A stretch of 64,000 nt of DNA from positions 2,542,001 to 2,606,000 of the forward strand of contig NZ_PHUJ01000003.1 of the NCBI RefSeq assembly GCF_002813375.1, written 5' to 3'. The notes under the pieces were generated by a model. The model was not told the origin of the DNA and did no database searches. It was given only the letters and a program-made list of their open reading frames with translations. Within the stretch, counting starts at the first letter, position 1. Each line of letters starts with the position of its first letter. Source of the DNA: Pseudonocardia alni (lineage in GTDB: Bacteria; Actinomycetota; Actinomycetes; Mycobacteriales; Pseudonocardiaceae). Both the position numbers and the translations under genes were made by a program. Shown piece after piece: positions 27,245 to 41,280 of this stretch.

Positions 27245-27663
27245 CAGCGGGCCCTCCCCTTCGCACCACGACGGCCGGCCTTCTGCGGAACCGACTCGAC
27301 CTCGATGGTGATGTGGCTCGTCCGCTTGCGGATGCGGTACGCACGCCCCTGGGCGCGCGGCCGGATCCGCTTCAACGTCGGGCCCTCGTCGACCATCGCC
27401 ACGGCGACCACGAGGGTCTCCGGGTCCAGGTCCAGGTTGTTCTCGGCGTTGGCCGCGGCGCTCGCCACGACCTTCGCGACGGGCTCCGCCGCGGCCTGCG
27501 GCGAGAACCGCAGGATCGCCAGCGCCTCGTCGACCGGCAGGCCGCGAACCAGGTCCACGACACGACGGGTCTTCATCGGCGAGCTGCGGACGAACCGCGC
27601 CACGGCGCGCGCACGAGTCGGCTCGAGCGCAGCGCCGGTGGTCTCGGCAGTGGTCTCTGCCAT
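27244..27663 (-). CDS. rplV: 50S ribosomal protein L22
   Basis: Lines the exit tunnel. 139 residues from ATG 27663, which has GGAG 5 bases upstream; a GTG at 27672 lies too close to the AGGAG to be used. [20 protein letters not shown] and [20 protein letters not shown] are the L22 signatures. Confidence 0.97.
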   Translation of the reverse strand: MAETTAETTGAALEPTRARAVARFVRSSPMKTRRVVDLVRGLPVDEALAILRFSPQAAAEPVAKVVASAAANAENNLDLDPETLVVAVAMVDEGPTLKRIRPRAQGRAYRIRKRTSHITIEVESVPQKAGRRGAKGRAR

Positions 27664-27700
27664 TTTCTCCACCTCTCCTAGTCGCTACTCGGGCCGGCTA

Positions 27701-27982
27701 CTAGCGCCGACGCGCCTTGCGGTCGTCCTTGATGTGACCCCGGAAGGTCCGGGTGGGGGCGAACTCGCCCAGCTTGTGACCGACCATCGAGTCGGACACG
27801 AACACCGGGACGTGCTTGCGGCCGTCGTGCACGGCGATGGTGTGACCGATCATGTCCGGGATGATCGTGGACCGACGGGACCACGTGCGGATGACGGTCT
27901 TCTTGCCGGACTCGTTGAGGACGTCCACCTTCTTGAGCAGGTGGTCGTCCACGAAGGGGCCCTTCTTCAGGCTGCGCGGCAT
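27701..27982 (-). CDS. rpsS: 30S ribosomal protein S19
   Basis: 93 residues; [39 protein letters not shown] and [17 protein letters not shown]. Head protein paired with S13. Confidence 0.98.
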   Translation of the reverse strand: MPRSLKKGPFVDDHLLKKVDVLNESGKKTVIRTWSRRSTIIPDMIGHTIAVHDGRKHVPVFVSDSMVGHKLGEFAPTRTFRGHIKDDRKARRR

Positions 27983-27997
27983 GTCTTACCTCCCTGC

Positions 27998-28831
27998 TCA
28001 GCGCTTCTTGCCGGTACGACGCCGGCGGACGATCAACTTGTCGGACGGCTTGTTCTTGCGGGTACGGCCCTCGGGCGTACCGGCGGGGTTCACCGGGTGG
28101 CGTCCACCGGAGGTCTTGCCCTCACCACCACCGTGCGGGTGGTCCACCGGGTTCATGACGACACCACGGACGGTCGGGCGCTTGCCCTTCCACCGCATAC
28201 GGCCGGCCTTACCCCAGTTGATGTTGGCGTGCTCCGAGTTGCCCACCTCGCCGACGGTGGCGCGGCAGCGCACGTCGACGTAGCGGATCTCGCCGGAGGG
28301 CATCCGCAGCTGCGCGTAGGGCCCGTCCTTGGCGACCAGCTGGACGCCGACACCGGCCGAGCGCGCGATCTTGGCGCCGCCACCGGGGCGGAGCTCGATC
28401 GCGTGCACCACGGTGCCCGTCGGGATGTTGCGCAGCGGCAGGTTGTTACCCACCTTGATGTCGGCCCGGGGACCGTTCTCGATCTTGTCGCCCTGCTTGA
28501 GCTTCGCCGGCGCGATGATGTAGCGCTTCTCGCCGTCGGCGTAGTGCAGCAGTGCGATCCGCGAGGTGCGGTTCGGGTCGTACTCGATGTGCGCGACCTT
28601 CGCCGGCACGCCGTCCTTGTCGTTACGACGGAAGTCGATCAGACGGTAGGCGCGCTTGTGTCCGCCACCCTGGTGACGGGTGGTGATCCGCCCGTGCGCG
28701 TTGCGGCCGCCCTTGTTGTGCAGCGGGCGCAGCAGCGACTTCTCGGGGGTGTCCCGGGTGATCTCGGCGAAGTCCGACACGCTCGAGCCACGACGGCCCG
28801 GGGTGGTCGGCTTGTACTTACGAATGGCCAT
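27998..28831 (-). CDS. rplB: 50S ribosomal protein L2
   Basis: Essential for subunit association and the peptidyl-transferase centre. 277 residues; [40 protein letters not shown], and the functional loop [20 protein letters not shown] with the conserved His. Confidence 0.98.
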   Translation of the reverse strand: MAIRKYKPTTPGRRGSSVSDFAEITRDTPEKSLLRPLHNKGGRNAHGRITTRHQGGGHKRAYRLIDFRRNDKDGVPAKVAHIEYDPNRTSRIALLHYADGEKRYIIAPAKLKQGDKIENGPRADIKVGNNLPLRNIPTGTVVHAIELRPGGGAKIARSAGVGVQLVAKDGPYAQLRMPSGEIRYVDVRCRATVGEVGNSEHANINWGKAGRMRWKGKRPTVRGVVMNPVDHPHGGGEGKTSGGRHPVNPAGTPEGRTRKNKPSDKLIVRRRRTGKKR

Positions 28832-28847
28832 GGGTCAGCTCGCTCCC

Positions 28848-29147
28848 TCAGCTCGCCGGGCCACCGAACACGTCGATCGCCTTGCTCTCCTCGGAGAGCG
28901 TGACGATCGCGCGCTTGGTGTCCTTGCGCTTGCCGTAGCCGGTGCGGGAGCGCTTGCGCTTGCCCGGGCGGTTCAGCGTGTTCACGCTGGTCACCTTGAC
29001 CCCGAACACCTTCTCCACGGCGATCTTGATCTGGGTCTTGTTCGCGTCCGGTGCCACGACGAAGGTGTACTGGCGCTCGTCGAGCAGCCCGTAGCTCTTC
29101 TCCGAGACGACCGGCGCGAGCAGCACGTCCCGCGGGTCCGTGATCAC
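28848..29147 (-). CDS. rplW: 50S ribosomal protein L23
   Basis: 99 residues; [20 protein letters not shown] and [19 protein letters not shown]. Exit-tunnel docking site for SRP and trigger factor. GTG start overlaps the rplD stop by 4 bases. Confidence 0.97.
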   Translation of the reverse strand: MITDPRDVLLAPVVSEKSYGLLDERQYTFVVAPDANKTQIKIAVEKVFGVKVTSVNTLNRPGKRKRSRTGYGKRKDTKRAIVTLSEESKAIDVFGGPAS

Positions 29148-29818
29148 TTGTCGGCCTCCTCAGCGCGGCGGCCGGCAGCCTTCGGCTTCGCGACCGGGCC
29201 GGCCAGGAACTCGTCCAGCGCCGCCTGCGTGAACAGCACGACGTCGTTGACGAGCACGTCGTGGGTGTTCAGCTGGTCGGGCGCGATCAGGTGGACCTGC
29301 GGCAGGTTGCGCAGGCTCAGCAGGGCGTTCTCCGCGGAACGCTCGACGACCGCAAGCACCCGGCGGGCGTCGGGCACGACGGCCTCGATCGCCTTGCGGG
29401 CGGCCTTGGTCGACGGTGCGTCGCCCTCGGAGAAGGCGGACACGACGTGCACGGCGCCGGCGCGGGCCCGGTCGGAGAGGGCGCCACGCAGGGCGGCGGC
29501 CTTCATCTTCTTCGGGGTCCGCTGCGAGTAGTCGCGGGGCGTCGGGCCGTGGACGATGCCACCACCGGCGAACTGCGGCGCGCGGATCGAGCCCTGACGG
29601 GCGCGACCGGTGCCCTTCTGCCGGTACGGCTTCTTGCCACCGCCGCGGACCTCGCCGCGACCCTTCACGTCGTGCGTGCCCTGACGCGCGGCGTTGAGCT
29701 GCGCGGTCACCACCTGGTGCATGAGGGCGATGTTCGCCGTCACGTCGAAGACGTGGTCCGGCAGCTCGACGCTGCCGGAGGCGGAACCCTCGGGAGTCTT
29801 GATCTGCACGGTGCTCAC
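29144..29818 (-). CDS. rplD: 50S ribosomal protein L4
   Basis: 224 residues; the tunnel loop has [20 protein letters not shown] and [21 protein letters not shown]4 autoregulates the S10 operon in E. coli. GTG start overlaps rplC by 4 bases. Confidence 0.98.
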   Translation of the reverse strand: MSTVQIKTPEGSASGSVELPDHVFDVTANIALMHQVVTAQLNAARQGTHDVKGRGEVRGGGKKPYRQKGTGRARQGSIRAPQFAGGGIVHGPTPRDYSQRTPKKMKAAALRGALSDRARAGAVHVVSAFSEGDAPSTKAARKAIEAVVPDARRVLAVVERSAENALLSLRNLPQVHLIAPDQLNTHDVLVNDVVLFTQAALDEFLAGPVAKPKAAGRRAEEADK

Positions 29819-30501
29819 TTGCCATCACCCTTCGCGGGGGTCTTCACCACGACGAGGCCACCGCGCGGACCGGGGACGGCGCCCTTGACGAGCAGCAGCC
29901 CGCGTTCGGCGTCCACCCGGTGGACCTTCAGGTTCTGCGTGGTCTGGCGGTCGGAACCCATCCGGCCGGCCATCCGCACACCCTTGAACACGCGGCCCGG
30001 GGTGGCGCAGCCGCCGATGGAGCCCGGCGAACGGTGCTTGCGCTGCGTGCCGTGCGAGGCGCCCAGGCCCTTGAACCCGTGGCGCTTCATGACACCGGCG
30101 AAGCCCTTGCCCTTGGTCACGCCCACCACGTCGACCTCGGCCACCTCGGCGAACGCCTCGACGGTGACCTCCTGGCCGGCGGCGTACTCGGCGGCGTCGG
30201 AGGTGCGGAGCTCCAGGACGTGGCGACGGGGGGTGACGCCGGACTTGGCGAAGTGGCCGGACTCCGGCTTGTTCACCTTGCGCGGGTCGATGGCCCCGTA
30301 GGCCAGCTGGACGGCGGTGTAGCCGTCGGTCTCCTGCGAGCGCACCTGCGTCACGACGTTCGGCCCGAGCTGGACCACGGTGACCGGCACGATGCGGTTG
30401 TTCTCGTCGAACAACTGGGTCATCCCGAGCTTGGTGCCCAGGAGGCCGGTGACCTTCTTCGTCTGCTTGGTGGCAGTCGTCTTCTTGAATGCAGCAGTCA
30501 T
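29815..30501 (-). CDS. rplC: 50S ribosomal protein L3
   Basis: 228 residues from ATG 30501: [20 protein letters not shown], then [20 protein letters not shown] and [20 protein letters not shown]. An N-terminal run of Thr/Lys ([14 protein letters not shown]) precedes the usual start of homology. Reaches into the peptidyl-transferase centre. Confidence 0.98.
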   Translation of the reverse strand: MTAAFKKTTATKQTKKVTGLLGTKLGMTQLFDENNRIVPVTVVQLGPNVVTQVRSQETDGYTAVQLAYGAIDPRKVNKPESGHFAKSGVTPRRHVLELRTSDAAEYAAGQEVTVEAFAEVAEVDVVGVTKGKGFAGVMKRHGFKGLGASHGTQRKHRSPGSIGGCATPGRVFKGVRMAGRMGSDRQTTQNLKVHRVDAERGLLLVKGAVPGPRGGLVVVKTPAKGDGK

Positions 30502-30517
30502 CGTCTCCACCCCGCCG

Positions 30518-30823
30518 TCACTGAATGTTGACGTCGACGCTCGCCGGCAGGTCGATGCGCATGAGCGCGTCGACCGTCTTGGGCGTCGGGTCGAGGATGT
30601 CGATGAGTCGCTTGTGCGTGCGCATCTCGAAGTGCTCGCGCGAATCCTTGTACTTGTGCGGCGAGCGGATGACGCAGTACACGTTCTTCTCGGTAGGCAG
30701 CGGCACGGGGCCGACGACCCGGGCACCGGTACGCGTCACGGTCTCCACGATCTTGCGAGCAGACGCGTCGATTGCCTCGTGGTCATAGGCCTTGAGCCTG
30801 ATGCGGATCTTCTGTCCCGCCAT
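30518..30823 (-). CDS. rpsJ: 30S ribosomal protein S10 (NusE)
   Basis: 101 residues; [20 protein letters not shown], then [19 protein letters not shown]. Also part of the NusB/E antitermination complex. First gene of the S10 operon. Confidence 0.98.
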   Translation of the reverse strand: MAGQKIRIRLKAYDHEAIDASARKIVETVTRTGARVVGPVPLPTEKNVYCVIRSPHKYKDSREHFEMRTHKRLIDILDPTPKTVDALMRIDLPASVDVNIQ

Positions 30824-31282
30824 GGTCGTCGGTCGTCCTCTTCTTCCTGCCGCGGGGGTGTCGCGGTTCGGCCCCGTAAGAACTCGCGCCGTGCTGCCAC
30901 CGGATGTCCGGCGGGCCGGCTGCGGCCCGTGCTCTGTTCAGGTCTCTGTCGGCCCGGAGTCGCGCGTCCAGTTCCCTGGAGCACTCGTCCTGCCGGGGCT
31001 CTCCGGTCCACGAGGTCGGGCGTGTCGCGCCCTACCCGCATGGTTGTGCCCGGGTCACCGCGTCCCACCCCCATCTGGGGCGGGCATGTCGCTCGGAATC
31101 TCCCCGGTAACGCGGCGGACCGCGGAACCGGGGCTGACAACGAACATGGCGCATGGTGCGCGACCCCTGGACTACCGGAAACCGGGAACAGAGGCGGCGC
31201 TTCCACGCGCCATGCTCATCGTGCAACCCGTCAAGGATGACACACCGCTGTGCGGCACCCTCGACCGGGGGGTGGGTAACGA
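30824..31282 (-). promoter_or_regulatory. Gene-free region before rpsJ, presumed S10-operon promoter and leader
   Basis: About 460 bases between the tuf terminator and rpsJ hold no credible gene: short frames here have no family resemblance. The rpsJ start is preceded by a GAGGACGACC stretch. TTGACG (within 31231-31240) and TTGTCA (31136-31141) occur on the minus strand, but neither has a suitable -10. Small GC-rich hairpins are present (for example GGGCCG / CGGCCC around 30912-30927). The promoter and leader function is inferred from position. Confidence 0.4.
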
Positions 31283-31302
31283 GGCCGCCCCGGGGGACGG
31301 CC
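31283..31302 (-). terminator. Candidate terminator of tuf
   Basis: GC-rich stem GGCCG-CCC / GGG-CGGCC with one internal mismatch, 8 bases after the tuf stop. No T-run. Confidence 0.4.
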
Positions 31303-31310
31303 CCGTCACA

Positions 31311-32504
31311 TCACGCGTTGATCTTGGTGACCTGGCCGGCGCCCACGGTACGGCCACCCTCACGGATGGCGAACTGCAGGCCCTCCTCCATGGCGATCGG
31401 CTGGATCAGCTGAACGCTCATGGTGGTGTTGTCACCCGGCATGACCATCTCGGTGCCCTGCGGGAGGGTCACGACGCCGGTCACGTCGGTCGTCCGGAAG
31501 TAGAACTGCGGACGGTAGTTGTTGAAGAACGGGGTGTGACGGCCGCCCTCGTCCTTGCCCAGGATGTACACCTGGCCCTCGAACTCGGTGTGCGGGGTGA
31601 TCGAACCCGGCTTCACGACGACCTGGCCGCGCTCCACGTCCTCACGCTTGATACCGCGCAGGAGCAGACCCACGTTCTCGCCGGCGCGACCCTCGTCGAG
31701 GATCTTGCGGAACATCTCGACACCGGTGACGGTGGTCGAGGTCTTGTTCGGCCGGATGCCGACGATGTCGACGGTCTCGTTGACCTTGACGATGCCGCGC
31801 TCGATACGGCCGGTGACGACCGTGCCGCGACCGGTGATCGTGAAGACGTCCTCGACGGGCATGAGGAACGGCTTCTCGATGTCGCGCTCGGGCTCCGGGA
31901 TGGCCTCGTCGACCGCGTCCATGAGCTCGACGATGGCCTCGGCCCACTTGTCGTCGCCCTCGAGCGCCTTCAGCGCCGAGACGCGCACGATCGGGAGGTC
32001 GTCGCCCGGGTAGTCCTGATCCGACAGGAGCTCGCGGACCTCCATCTCGACGAGCTCCATGATCTCCTCGTCGTCGACCATGTCCGCCTTGTTCAGGGCG
32101 ACGACGATGTACGGCACGCCGACCTGACGCGCGAGCAGCACGTGCTCACGGGTCTGGGGCATCGGGCCGTCGGTCGCGGCGACCACCAGGATCGCGCCGT
32201 CCATCTGGGCGGCACCGGTGATCATGTTCTTCACGTAGTCGGCGTGCCCGGGGCAGTCGACGTGCGCGTAGTGCCGCTTCTCGGTCTGGTACTCGACGTG
32301 CGCGATGGAGATCGTGATACCGCGCTGGCGCTCTTCCGGCGCCTTGTCGATCATGTCGAACGCCGAAGCCTCGTTGAGGTTCGGGTACTTGTCGTGCAGA
32401 ACCTTGGTGATGGCCGCCGTCAGCGTGGTCTTGCCGTGGTCGATGTGACCGATGGTGCCGATGTTGACGTGCGGCTTGGTCCGCTCGAACTTCGCCTTCG
32501 CCAC
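31311..32504 (-). CDS. tuf: Elongation factor Tu
   Basis: Delivers aminoacyl-tRNA to the ribosome as a GTP complex. 397 residues: G1 [10 protein letters not shown]3 DCPGHADY, G4 NKADM, then domains 2 and 3 ([34 protein letters not shown]). GTG 32504 has AGGAGG upstream. Fourth gene of str, 146 bases after fusA, so an additional promoter is possible. Confidence 0.99.
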   Translation of the reverse strand: MAKAKFERTKPHVNIGTIGHIDHGKTTLTAAITKVLHDKYPNLNEASAFDMIDKAPEERQRGITISIAHVEYQTEKRHYAHVDCPGHADYVKNMITGAAQMDGAILVVAATDGPMPQTREHVLLARQVGVPYIVVALNKADMVDDEEIMELVEMEVRELLSDQDYPGDDLPIVRVSALKALEGDDKWAEAIVELMDAVDEAIPEPERDIEKPFLMPVEDVFTITGRGTVVTGRIERGIVKVNETVDIVGIRPNKTSTTVTGVEMFRKILDEGRAGENVGLLLRGIKREDVERGQVVVKPGSITPHTEFEGQVYILGKDEGGRHTPFFNNYRPQFYFRTTDVTGVVTLPQGTEMVMPGDNTTMSVQLIQPIAMEEGLQFAIREGGRTVGAGQVTKINA

Positions 32505-32650
32505 TGCTGGGTCCTCCTGGACTCGTGTCTGTACTCCGCCGTGCTGACGGCAGGTCTGTGGGTGTCGGGTGGTGCGGGCCGCGGACCTTACCGATCCGCG
32601 GACCGCACCCTCCGAGCAGGTCGGGCACTGGGGCCCGCCCCGGGGAGCTC

Positions 32651-34753
32651 TTACTCGCCCGTGGCCTTCGCGATGATCTCCTTCGCCACGTTCGCCGGAA
32701 CCTCGGCGTAGGAGTCGAAGACCATCGTGTAGTTCGCCCGGCCCTGGGTCCGCGACCGCAGGTCGCCGACGTAGCCGAACATCTCGGACAGCGGCACGGT
32801 CGCCTTCACGACACGGGCACCGGCCCGCTCCTCCATGGCCTGGATCTGGCCGCGGCGGGAGTTCAGGTCGCCGATGACGTCACCCATGTAGTCCTCGGGC
32901 GTCATCACCTCGACGGCCATCATCGGCTCGAGGATGGCGGGGCTCGCCTTGCGGGCCGCCTCCTTGAACGCCATCGAACCGGCGACCTTGAAGGCCATCT
33001 CCGAGGAGTCGACCTCGTGGTACTGACCGTCCAGCAGCGTGAGCTTCACACCGACGACGGGGTAGCCGGCCTGGATGCCGTACTGCATGGCGTCCTGGGC
33101 ACCGGCGTCGACCGACGGGATGTACTCCCGCGGGACACGACCACCGGTGACCTTGTTCTCGAACTCGTACAGCGCACCGTCACCGCTGGTGAGCGGCTCG
33201 AGCTTGATGATGACGCGGGCGAACTGGCCCGAACCACCGGTCTGCTTCTTGTGCGTGTACTCGAACTTCTCGACGGCCTTCTTGATGGTCTCCCGGTAGG
33301 CCACCTGCGGCTTACCGATGTTGGCCTCGACCTTGTAGTCGGACTTCATCCGGTTGACCAGCACCTCGAGGTGCAGCTCGCCCATGCCGGCGATGATGGT
33401 CTGGCCGGTCTCGTCGTCCAGGGAGACCTGGAACGTCGGGTCCTCCTCCGCCAGCTTCTGGATCGCCAGCGAGAGCTTCTCCTGGTCCGCCTTCGACTTG
33501 GGCTCGACGGCGACCTGGATGACCGGGTCCGGGAAGGTCATCGACTCGAGGACGATCGGGTTCTGCGGGTCGCAGAGCGTGTCGCCGGTGGTCGTGTCCT
33601 TCAGACCGATGACCGCGTAGATGTGGCCGGCCACGGCCTCGTCGACCGGGTTCTCCTTGTTGGAGTGCATCTGGAAGAGCTTCCCGATGCGCTCCTTCCG
33701 GTCCTTGGTCGAGTTGATGACCTGGGCGCCGGCGGCGACCTGACCCGAGTACACCCGGATGTAGGTCAGCTTGCCGAAGAACGGGTGCGCGGCGATCTTG
33801 AAGGCGAGGGCCGAGAACGGCTCGTCCTTCGCAGGCTTGCGGCTCGCCGGCGTCTCGCCGTCGGTGAGGAAACCCTCGACCGGCGGCACGTCGTACGGCG
33901 ACGGCAGGTAGTCGATCACCGCGTCCAGCATCGGCTGCACGCCCTTGTTCTTGAAGGCCGAGCCACAGAGGACCGGGTAGGCGGCGCGGTTGGTCACCAG
34001 CGCGCGGACACCGGTCTTGATCTGCTCGGTCGTCAGGTCCTCGCCACCGAGGTAGAGCTCCATGAGCTCGTCGTCGGTCTCGGCGACGGCCTCGACGAGC
34101 GCCGTGCGGTACTCCTCGGCCTTGGCCTGGAGGTCCGCCGGGATCTCCTCGACGGTGTAGTCCTCGCCCTTGGCGACCTCGCCACGCCACGTGAGCGCGC
34201 GCATCTCGACCAGGTCGATGACACCGATGAAGTCGTTCTCGGAGCCGATCGGGATCTGCAGCGGCAGCGGGGTCGCGTTCAGGCGGTCCTTGATCGTCTG
34301 AACGGTGAAGTAGAAGTCCGCGCCCAGCTTGTCCATCTTGTTGACGAAGCAGATGCGGGGGACGTCGTACTTGGTGGCCTGCCGCCAGACCTGCTCGGAC
34401 TGCGGCTCGACCCCCTCCTTGCCGTCGAAGACCGCGACCGCGCCGTCGAGCACCCGCAGCGAACGCTCCACCTCGACGGTGAAGTCGACGTGCCCGGGGG
34501 TGTCGATGATGTTGATCTGGTGGTTCTTCCAGAAGCAGGTCGTCGCGGCCGACGTGATCGTGATGCCGCGCTTCTGCTCCTCCTCCATCCAGTCCATGGT
34601 GGCGGCGCCGTCGTGCACCTCGCCGAGCTTGTAGTTGATCCCCGTGTAGTACAGGATCCGCTCGGTCGTGGTCGTCTTACCGGCGTCGATGTGGGCCATG
34701 ATGCCGATGTTGCGGACCTTGGTGAGGTCCGTCAGCACGTCCTGTGCTGCCAC
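32651..34753 (-). CDS. fusA: Elongation factor G
   Basis: Translocase GTPase. 700 residues: G1 [16 protein letters not shown]3 DTPGHVDF, G4 NKMDK, then domains II-V including [20 protein letters not shown] and the C-terminal [23 protein letters not shown] 34753; 47 bases after rpsG. Confidence 0.99.
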   Translation of the reverse strand: MAAQDVLTDLTKVRNIGIMAHIDAGKTTTTERILYYTGINYKLGEVHDGAATMDWMEEEQKRGITITSAATTCFWKNHQINIIDTPGHVDFTVEVERSLRVLDGAVAVFDGKEGVEPQSEQVWRQATKYDVPRICFVNKMDKLGADFYFTVQTIKDRLNATPLPLQIPIGSENDFIGVIDLVEMRALTWRGEVAKGEDYTVEEIPADLQAKAEEYRTALVEAVAETDDELMELYLGGEDLTTEQIKTGVRALVTNRAAYPVLCGSAFKNKGVQPMLDAVIDYLPSPYDVPPVEGFLTDGETPASRKPAKDEPFSALAFKIAAHPFFGKLTYIRVYSGQVAAGAQVINSTKDRKERIGKLFQMHSNKENPVDEAVAGHIYAVIGLKDTTTGDTLCDPQNPIVLESMTFPDPVIQVAVEPKSKADQEKLSLAIQKLAEEDPTFQVSLDDETGQTIIAGMGELHLEVLVNRMKSDYKVEANIGKPQVAYRETIKKAVEKFEYTHKKQTGGSGQFARVIIKLEPLTSGDGALYEFENKVTGGRVPREYIPSVDAGAQDAMQYGIQAGYPVVGVKLTLLDGQYHEVDSSEMAFKVAGSMAFKEAARKASPAILEPMMAVEVMTPEDYMGDVIGDLNSRRGQIQAMEERAGARVVKATVPLSEMFGYVGDLRSRTQGRANYTMVFDSYAEVPANVAKEIIAKATGE

Positions 34754-34800
34754 TGCTCAGCTCTCCCTGGATCGCGAGTTGGCGCCCGACGGTCGGCCGG

Positions 34801-35271
34801 TCACCAGCGGTAGTGGGCGAAGGCGCGGTTCGACTCCGCCATCTTGTGCATGTCCTCGCGCCGCTTGACGCTGGCGCCGAGGCCGTTGCTGGCGTCGAGC
34901 AGCTCGTTCATGAGGCGCTCGACCATGGTCTTCTCACGGCGCTGGCCGGAGTAGGTGACCAGCCAACGCAGCCCCAGGGTGGTCTGCCGGACGGCACGGA
35001 CCTCGACGGGGACCTGGTAGGTCGCGCCACCGACGCGGCGGCTGCGGACCTCGAGGGCCGGCTTCACGTTGTCGAGAGCGCGCTTCAGCGTGACGACCGG
35101 GTCGGTGCCGGTCTTGTCACGGGTGCCCTCGAGGGCGGCGTAGACGATGCGCTCGGCGAGCGACCGCTTCCCGTCCTTGAGGACCTTGTTCACCAGCTGG
35201 GTGACCAGCGGCGAGCCGTAGACCGGGTCCGAGACCAGCGGACGCTTCGGGGCGGGGCCCTTGCGGGGCAT
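34801..35271 (-). CDS. rpsG: 30S ribosomal protein S7
   Basis: 156 residues; [40 protein letters not shown] and [20 protein letters not shown]. Nucleates the 30S head. ATG overlaps the rpsL stop by one base (TGATG). Confidence 0.98.
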   Translation of the reverse strand: MPRKGPAPKRPLVSDPVYGSPLVTQLVNKVLKDGKRSLAERIVYAALEGTRDKTGTDPVVTLKRALDNVKPALEVRSRRVGGATYQVPVEVRAVRQTTLGLRWLVTYSGQRREKTMVERLMNELLDASNGLGASVKRREDMHKMAESNRAFAHYRW

Positions 35272-35645
35272 CAGCTCTTCTCCTTCTTCGCGCCGTAGCG
35301 GCTGCGGGACTGCTTGCGGTTCTTCACGCCCTGGGTGTCCAGCGACCCACGGATGACCTTGTAGCGCACGCCGGGGAGGTCCTTCACACGACCACCGCGC
35401 ACGAGCACGATGCTGTGCTCCTGCAGGTTGTGGCCCTCACCGGGGATGTACGCGGTGACCTCGATGCCGCTGGACAGGCGCACACGGGCGACCTTGCGCA
35501 GCGCCGAGTTCGGCTTCTTGGGCGTGGTGGTGTACACGCGGGTGCAGACCCCGCGGCGCTGGGGGCTTCCCTTCAGCGCGGCGGTCTTGGTCTTGGAGAC
35601 CTTGTCCTCGCGGCCCTTGCGGACCAGCTGCTGGATCGTGGGCAT
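35271..35645 (-). CDS. rpsL: 30S ribosomal protein S12
   Basis: Decoding-site protein, 124 residues, ATG 35645: [38 protein letters not shown]. The two classical streptomycin-resistance positions carry the sensitive residues: Lys43 in PKKPNS and Lys88 in GRVKDLPG. First gene of the str operon. Confidence 0.98.
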   Translation of the reverse strand: MPTIQQLVRKGREDKVSKTKTAALKGSPQRRGVCTRVYTTTPKKPNSALRKVARVRLSSGIEVTAYIPGEGHNLQEHSIVLVRGGRVKDLPGVRYKVIRGSLDTQGVKNRKQSRSRYGAKKEKS

Positions 35646-36286
35646 GAACCGTCTACTTCTTCCCGTCGACGTGGCTCGACTGTCTCGCTCGCCGTGACAC
35701 TGGTGATCTTCGTTCGGTGTCCCGGGCTCCGGGCGCCGGCGTGGCTGCCGGCTCTCGCCGGACTCCGCCACCGTCGCGCCGGACCCCGAGGTCGGGCGTG
35801 TCGTCCCGGGCACGCTCGGGGCCGGAAGGGCCCCGCGGAGGCTGTCGGGACGTCCGGCGTGCCCTGCTCCGGGGCGCAACCACAGATCTGAGGGTCGGAA
35901 CCAACGGATCGGTGCACACCACGGGACACGCGGACCTGCCCGACCGGAGCCGAGCACAGGACATGAGAATACCCGGCCCTCTTCGACACGGTCAAAGCGG
36001 GTCCGTTCCGGGCGTTCGCCTCGGACCTGCCTTCGGGACCATCGGGGGCTTCGATGGTCCTCGGATCCCCCGGGACGACGCCCCGGAGGAGACCTGAGAT
36101 GACCCGACGATGCCGTACGACGCCGTCACTGGCAAGCGGACTCACCCGCTCGTCGCAGATCGACGGCCGCTCGTCGCGGTCGGATCGGTGTGGGCGATGA
36201 CTGCGCCACAGCACGATCCCGCCGTGTCGATCACGGTGTGGATCACCCTGTGGACGGTGGCGACGGAGGGACGGTTACGGTCCGGT
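35646..36286. other. Gene-free region between rpsL (-) and the esterase (+)
   Basis: 640 bases. The rpsL half holds the str promoter (35966-35995) and an mRNA leader of about 310 bases. The esterase half has in-frame codons upstream of 36287 but no convincing plus-strand -35/-10 pair. No RNA gene or repeat array recognised. Confidence 0.5.
35966..35995 (-). promoter_or_regulatory. Predicted promoter of the str operon
   Basis: -35 TTGACC (35990-35995), 18-base spacer, -10 TATTCT (35966-35971), reading toward rpsL. Five of six and four of six consensus matches. It would give a leader of about 310 bases. Confidence 0.55.
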
Positions 36287-37183
36287 ATGCACCTGCCGAC
36301 GGCCGTCAACCGCCTCGCCACGCGCGCACTCATCGCGCCCTTGCTCGCCCCGACACTACCCGTCGCCCTGAGACGGCGTGGACTCGACCTCGTCGGCGCC
36401 TCGCTCCCGCTCCCCCGCGGCACCCGCCGCGACCTCGGGACGCTGGGCGGCGTGCCCACCGCGGTCGTCGCACCTCCCGGGCCGCTGGCCCCGCACCGGG
36501 TGCTCTACCTGCACGGCGGCGGGTACCTCGTGGGGTCCTCGGCGTCGCACCGGCCGCTGCTCGCCGGGCTCGCGCACGCCACCGGCAGCGCGGTCCTCGC
36601 TCCGCACTACCGGCTCGCCCCGGAGCACCCGTTCCCGGCCGCCCTCGACGACGCGTACGCCGCCTGGGCCGCCCTGCGCGCCGCGGGGATCCCGGCCCGG
36701 CACATCGCGGTGGCCGGCGACTCCGCGGGCGGCGGGCTGACCATGTCGCTGCTGCTGCGACTGCGTGCGACCGGCGAGGATCTCCCGGGCTCCATCGGAC
36801 TGATCTCGCCCTGGCTGGACCTGTCCTGCACCGCGGACGCGCTCACCCGCAACGTCGCCTCCGACGCGATGCTGGATCCGTCGTGGCTGCCCGACGCCGT
36901 CACCGACTACGCGGGCCCGCACACCGGTGCCCCCGAGCTCCTGCCTCTCGACGCGGACCTGGCCGGGCTGCCGCCGCTCCACGTCGTCGCCGGTGCCGAC
37001 GAGATCCTCGTCGACGACGCCGACACCCTCGTCGAGCGCGCCCGCGCGGCCGGGACACCGGTCACCTACGAGCGCGCGCCCGGCATGTGGCACGCCTTCC
37101 CGACGCTGGCCGGGCTGTTAGCGGAGGCCGACGCCTCGCTGCGCACCCTGGGCCTGGCCCTGCGGGCGGACTGCCTGCGCTGA
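36287..37183 (+). CDS. Alpha/beta-hydrolase, hormone-sensitive-lipase family esterase
   Basis: Hydrolyses carboxyl esters; physiological substrate unknown. The HSL signature is complete: oxyanion motif HGGG (YLHGGGYLVGSSASHR), nucleophile GDSAGGG, Asp in VVAGADEILVDDA and His in GMWHAFP. YRLAPEHPFPAALDDA is typical. 298 residues from ATG 36287, which puts HGGG near residue 75 as in relatives. In-frame ATGs at 36197 and 36110 would add residues with no resemblance; no ribosome binding site settles it. It stands alone between the str and rpoBC operons. Confidence 0.88.
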   Translation: MHLPTAVNRLATRALIAPLLAPTLPVALRRRGLDLVGASLPLPRGTRRDLGTLGGVPTAVVAPPGPLAPHRVLYLHGGGYLVGSSASHRPLLAGLAHATGSAVLAPHYRLAPEHPFPAALDDAYAAWAALRAAGIPARHIAVAGDSAGGGLTMSLLLRLRATGEDLPGSIGLISPWLDLSCTADALTRNVASDAMLDPSWLPDAVTDYAGPHTGAPELLPLDADLAGLPPLHVVAGADEILVDDADTLVERARAAGTPVTYERAPGMWHAFPTLAGLLAEADASLRTLGLALRADCLR

Positions 37184-37218
37184 GGCCCGCACCCCGCGTA
37201 CAGCCCCGGAACGCACGA

Positions 37219-37261
37219 ACGGGGCCGGGCACCGCCACGGGAGCGCGGTGTCCGGCCCCGT
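37219..37261. terminator. Terminator hairpin 1 between the esterase gene and rpoC
   Basis: 17-bp inverted repeat with a single G/A difference (a G-U pair in one transcript) and a 9-base loop, in the 138-base gap between two convergent genes. It can serve both strands. Confidence 0.65.
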
Positions 37262-37280
37262 CCGGGACCTGTCCGGTCAC

Positions 37281-37310
37281 GGTCCGGACCCACCGTCGTG
37301 GGTCCGGACC
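37281..37310. terminator. Terminator hairpin 2 between the esterase gene and rpoC
   Basis: 13-bp perfect inverted repeat (GGTCCGGACCCAC / GTGGGTCCGGACC) with loop CGTC, beginning 11 bases after the rpoC stop. Acts first for rpoC, second for the esterase. Confidence 0.68.
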
Positions 37311-37321
37311 GGACAACTACC

Positions 37322-41233
<3,912 letters not shown>

Positions 41234-41280
41234 GTATGTCCTCTGTTTCTTCGTTTAAAGGGCGGCTGGTCGGACGGGGG

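Noticed and set aside
26027-28903. Long plus-strand frame across the S10 gene cluster
   Set aside because: It runs antisense through rplP, rpsC, rplV, rpsS and rplB, has no recognisable motif or ribosome binding site, and is explained by base composition.
30824-31240. Short frames in the rpsJ upstream gap as possible genes
   Set aside because: None has conserved motifs, suitable start signals or composition unlike noise; position fits a promoter/leader.
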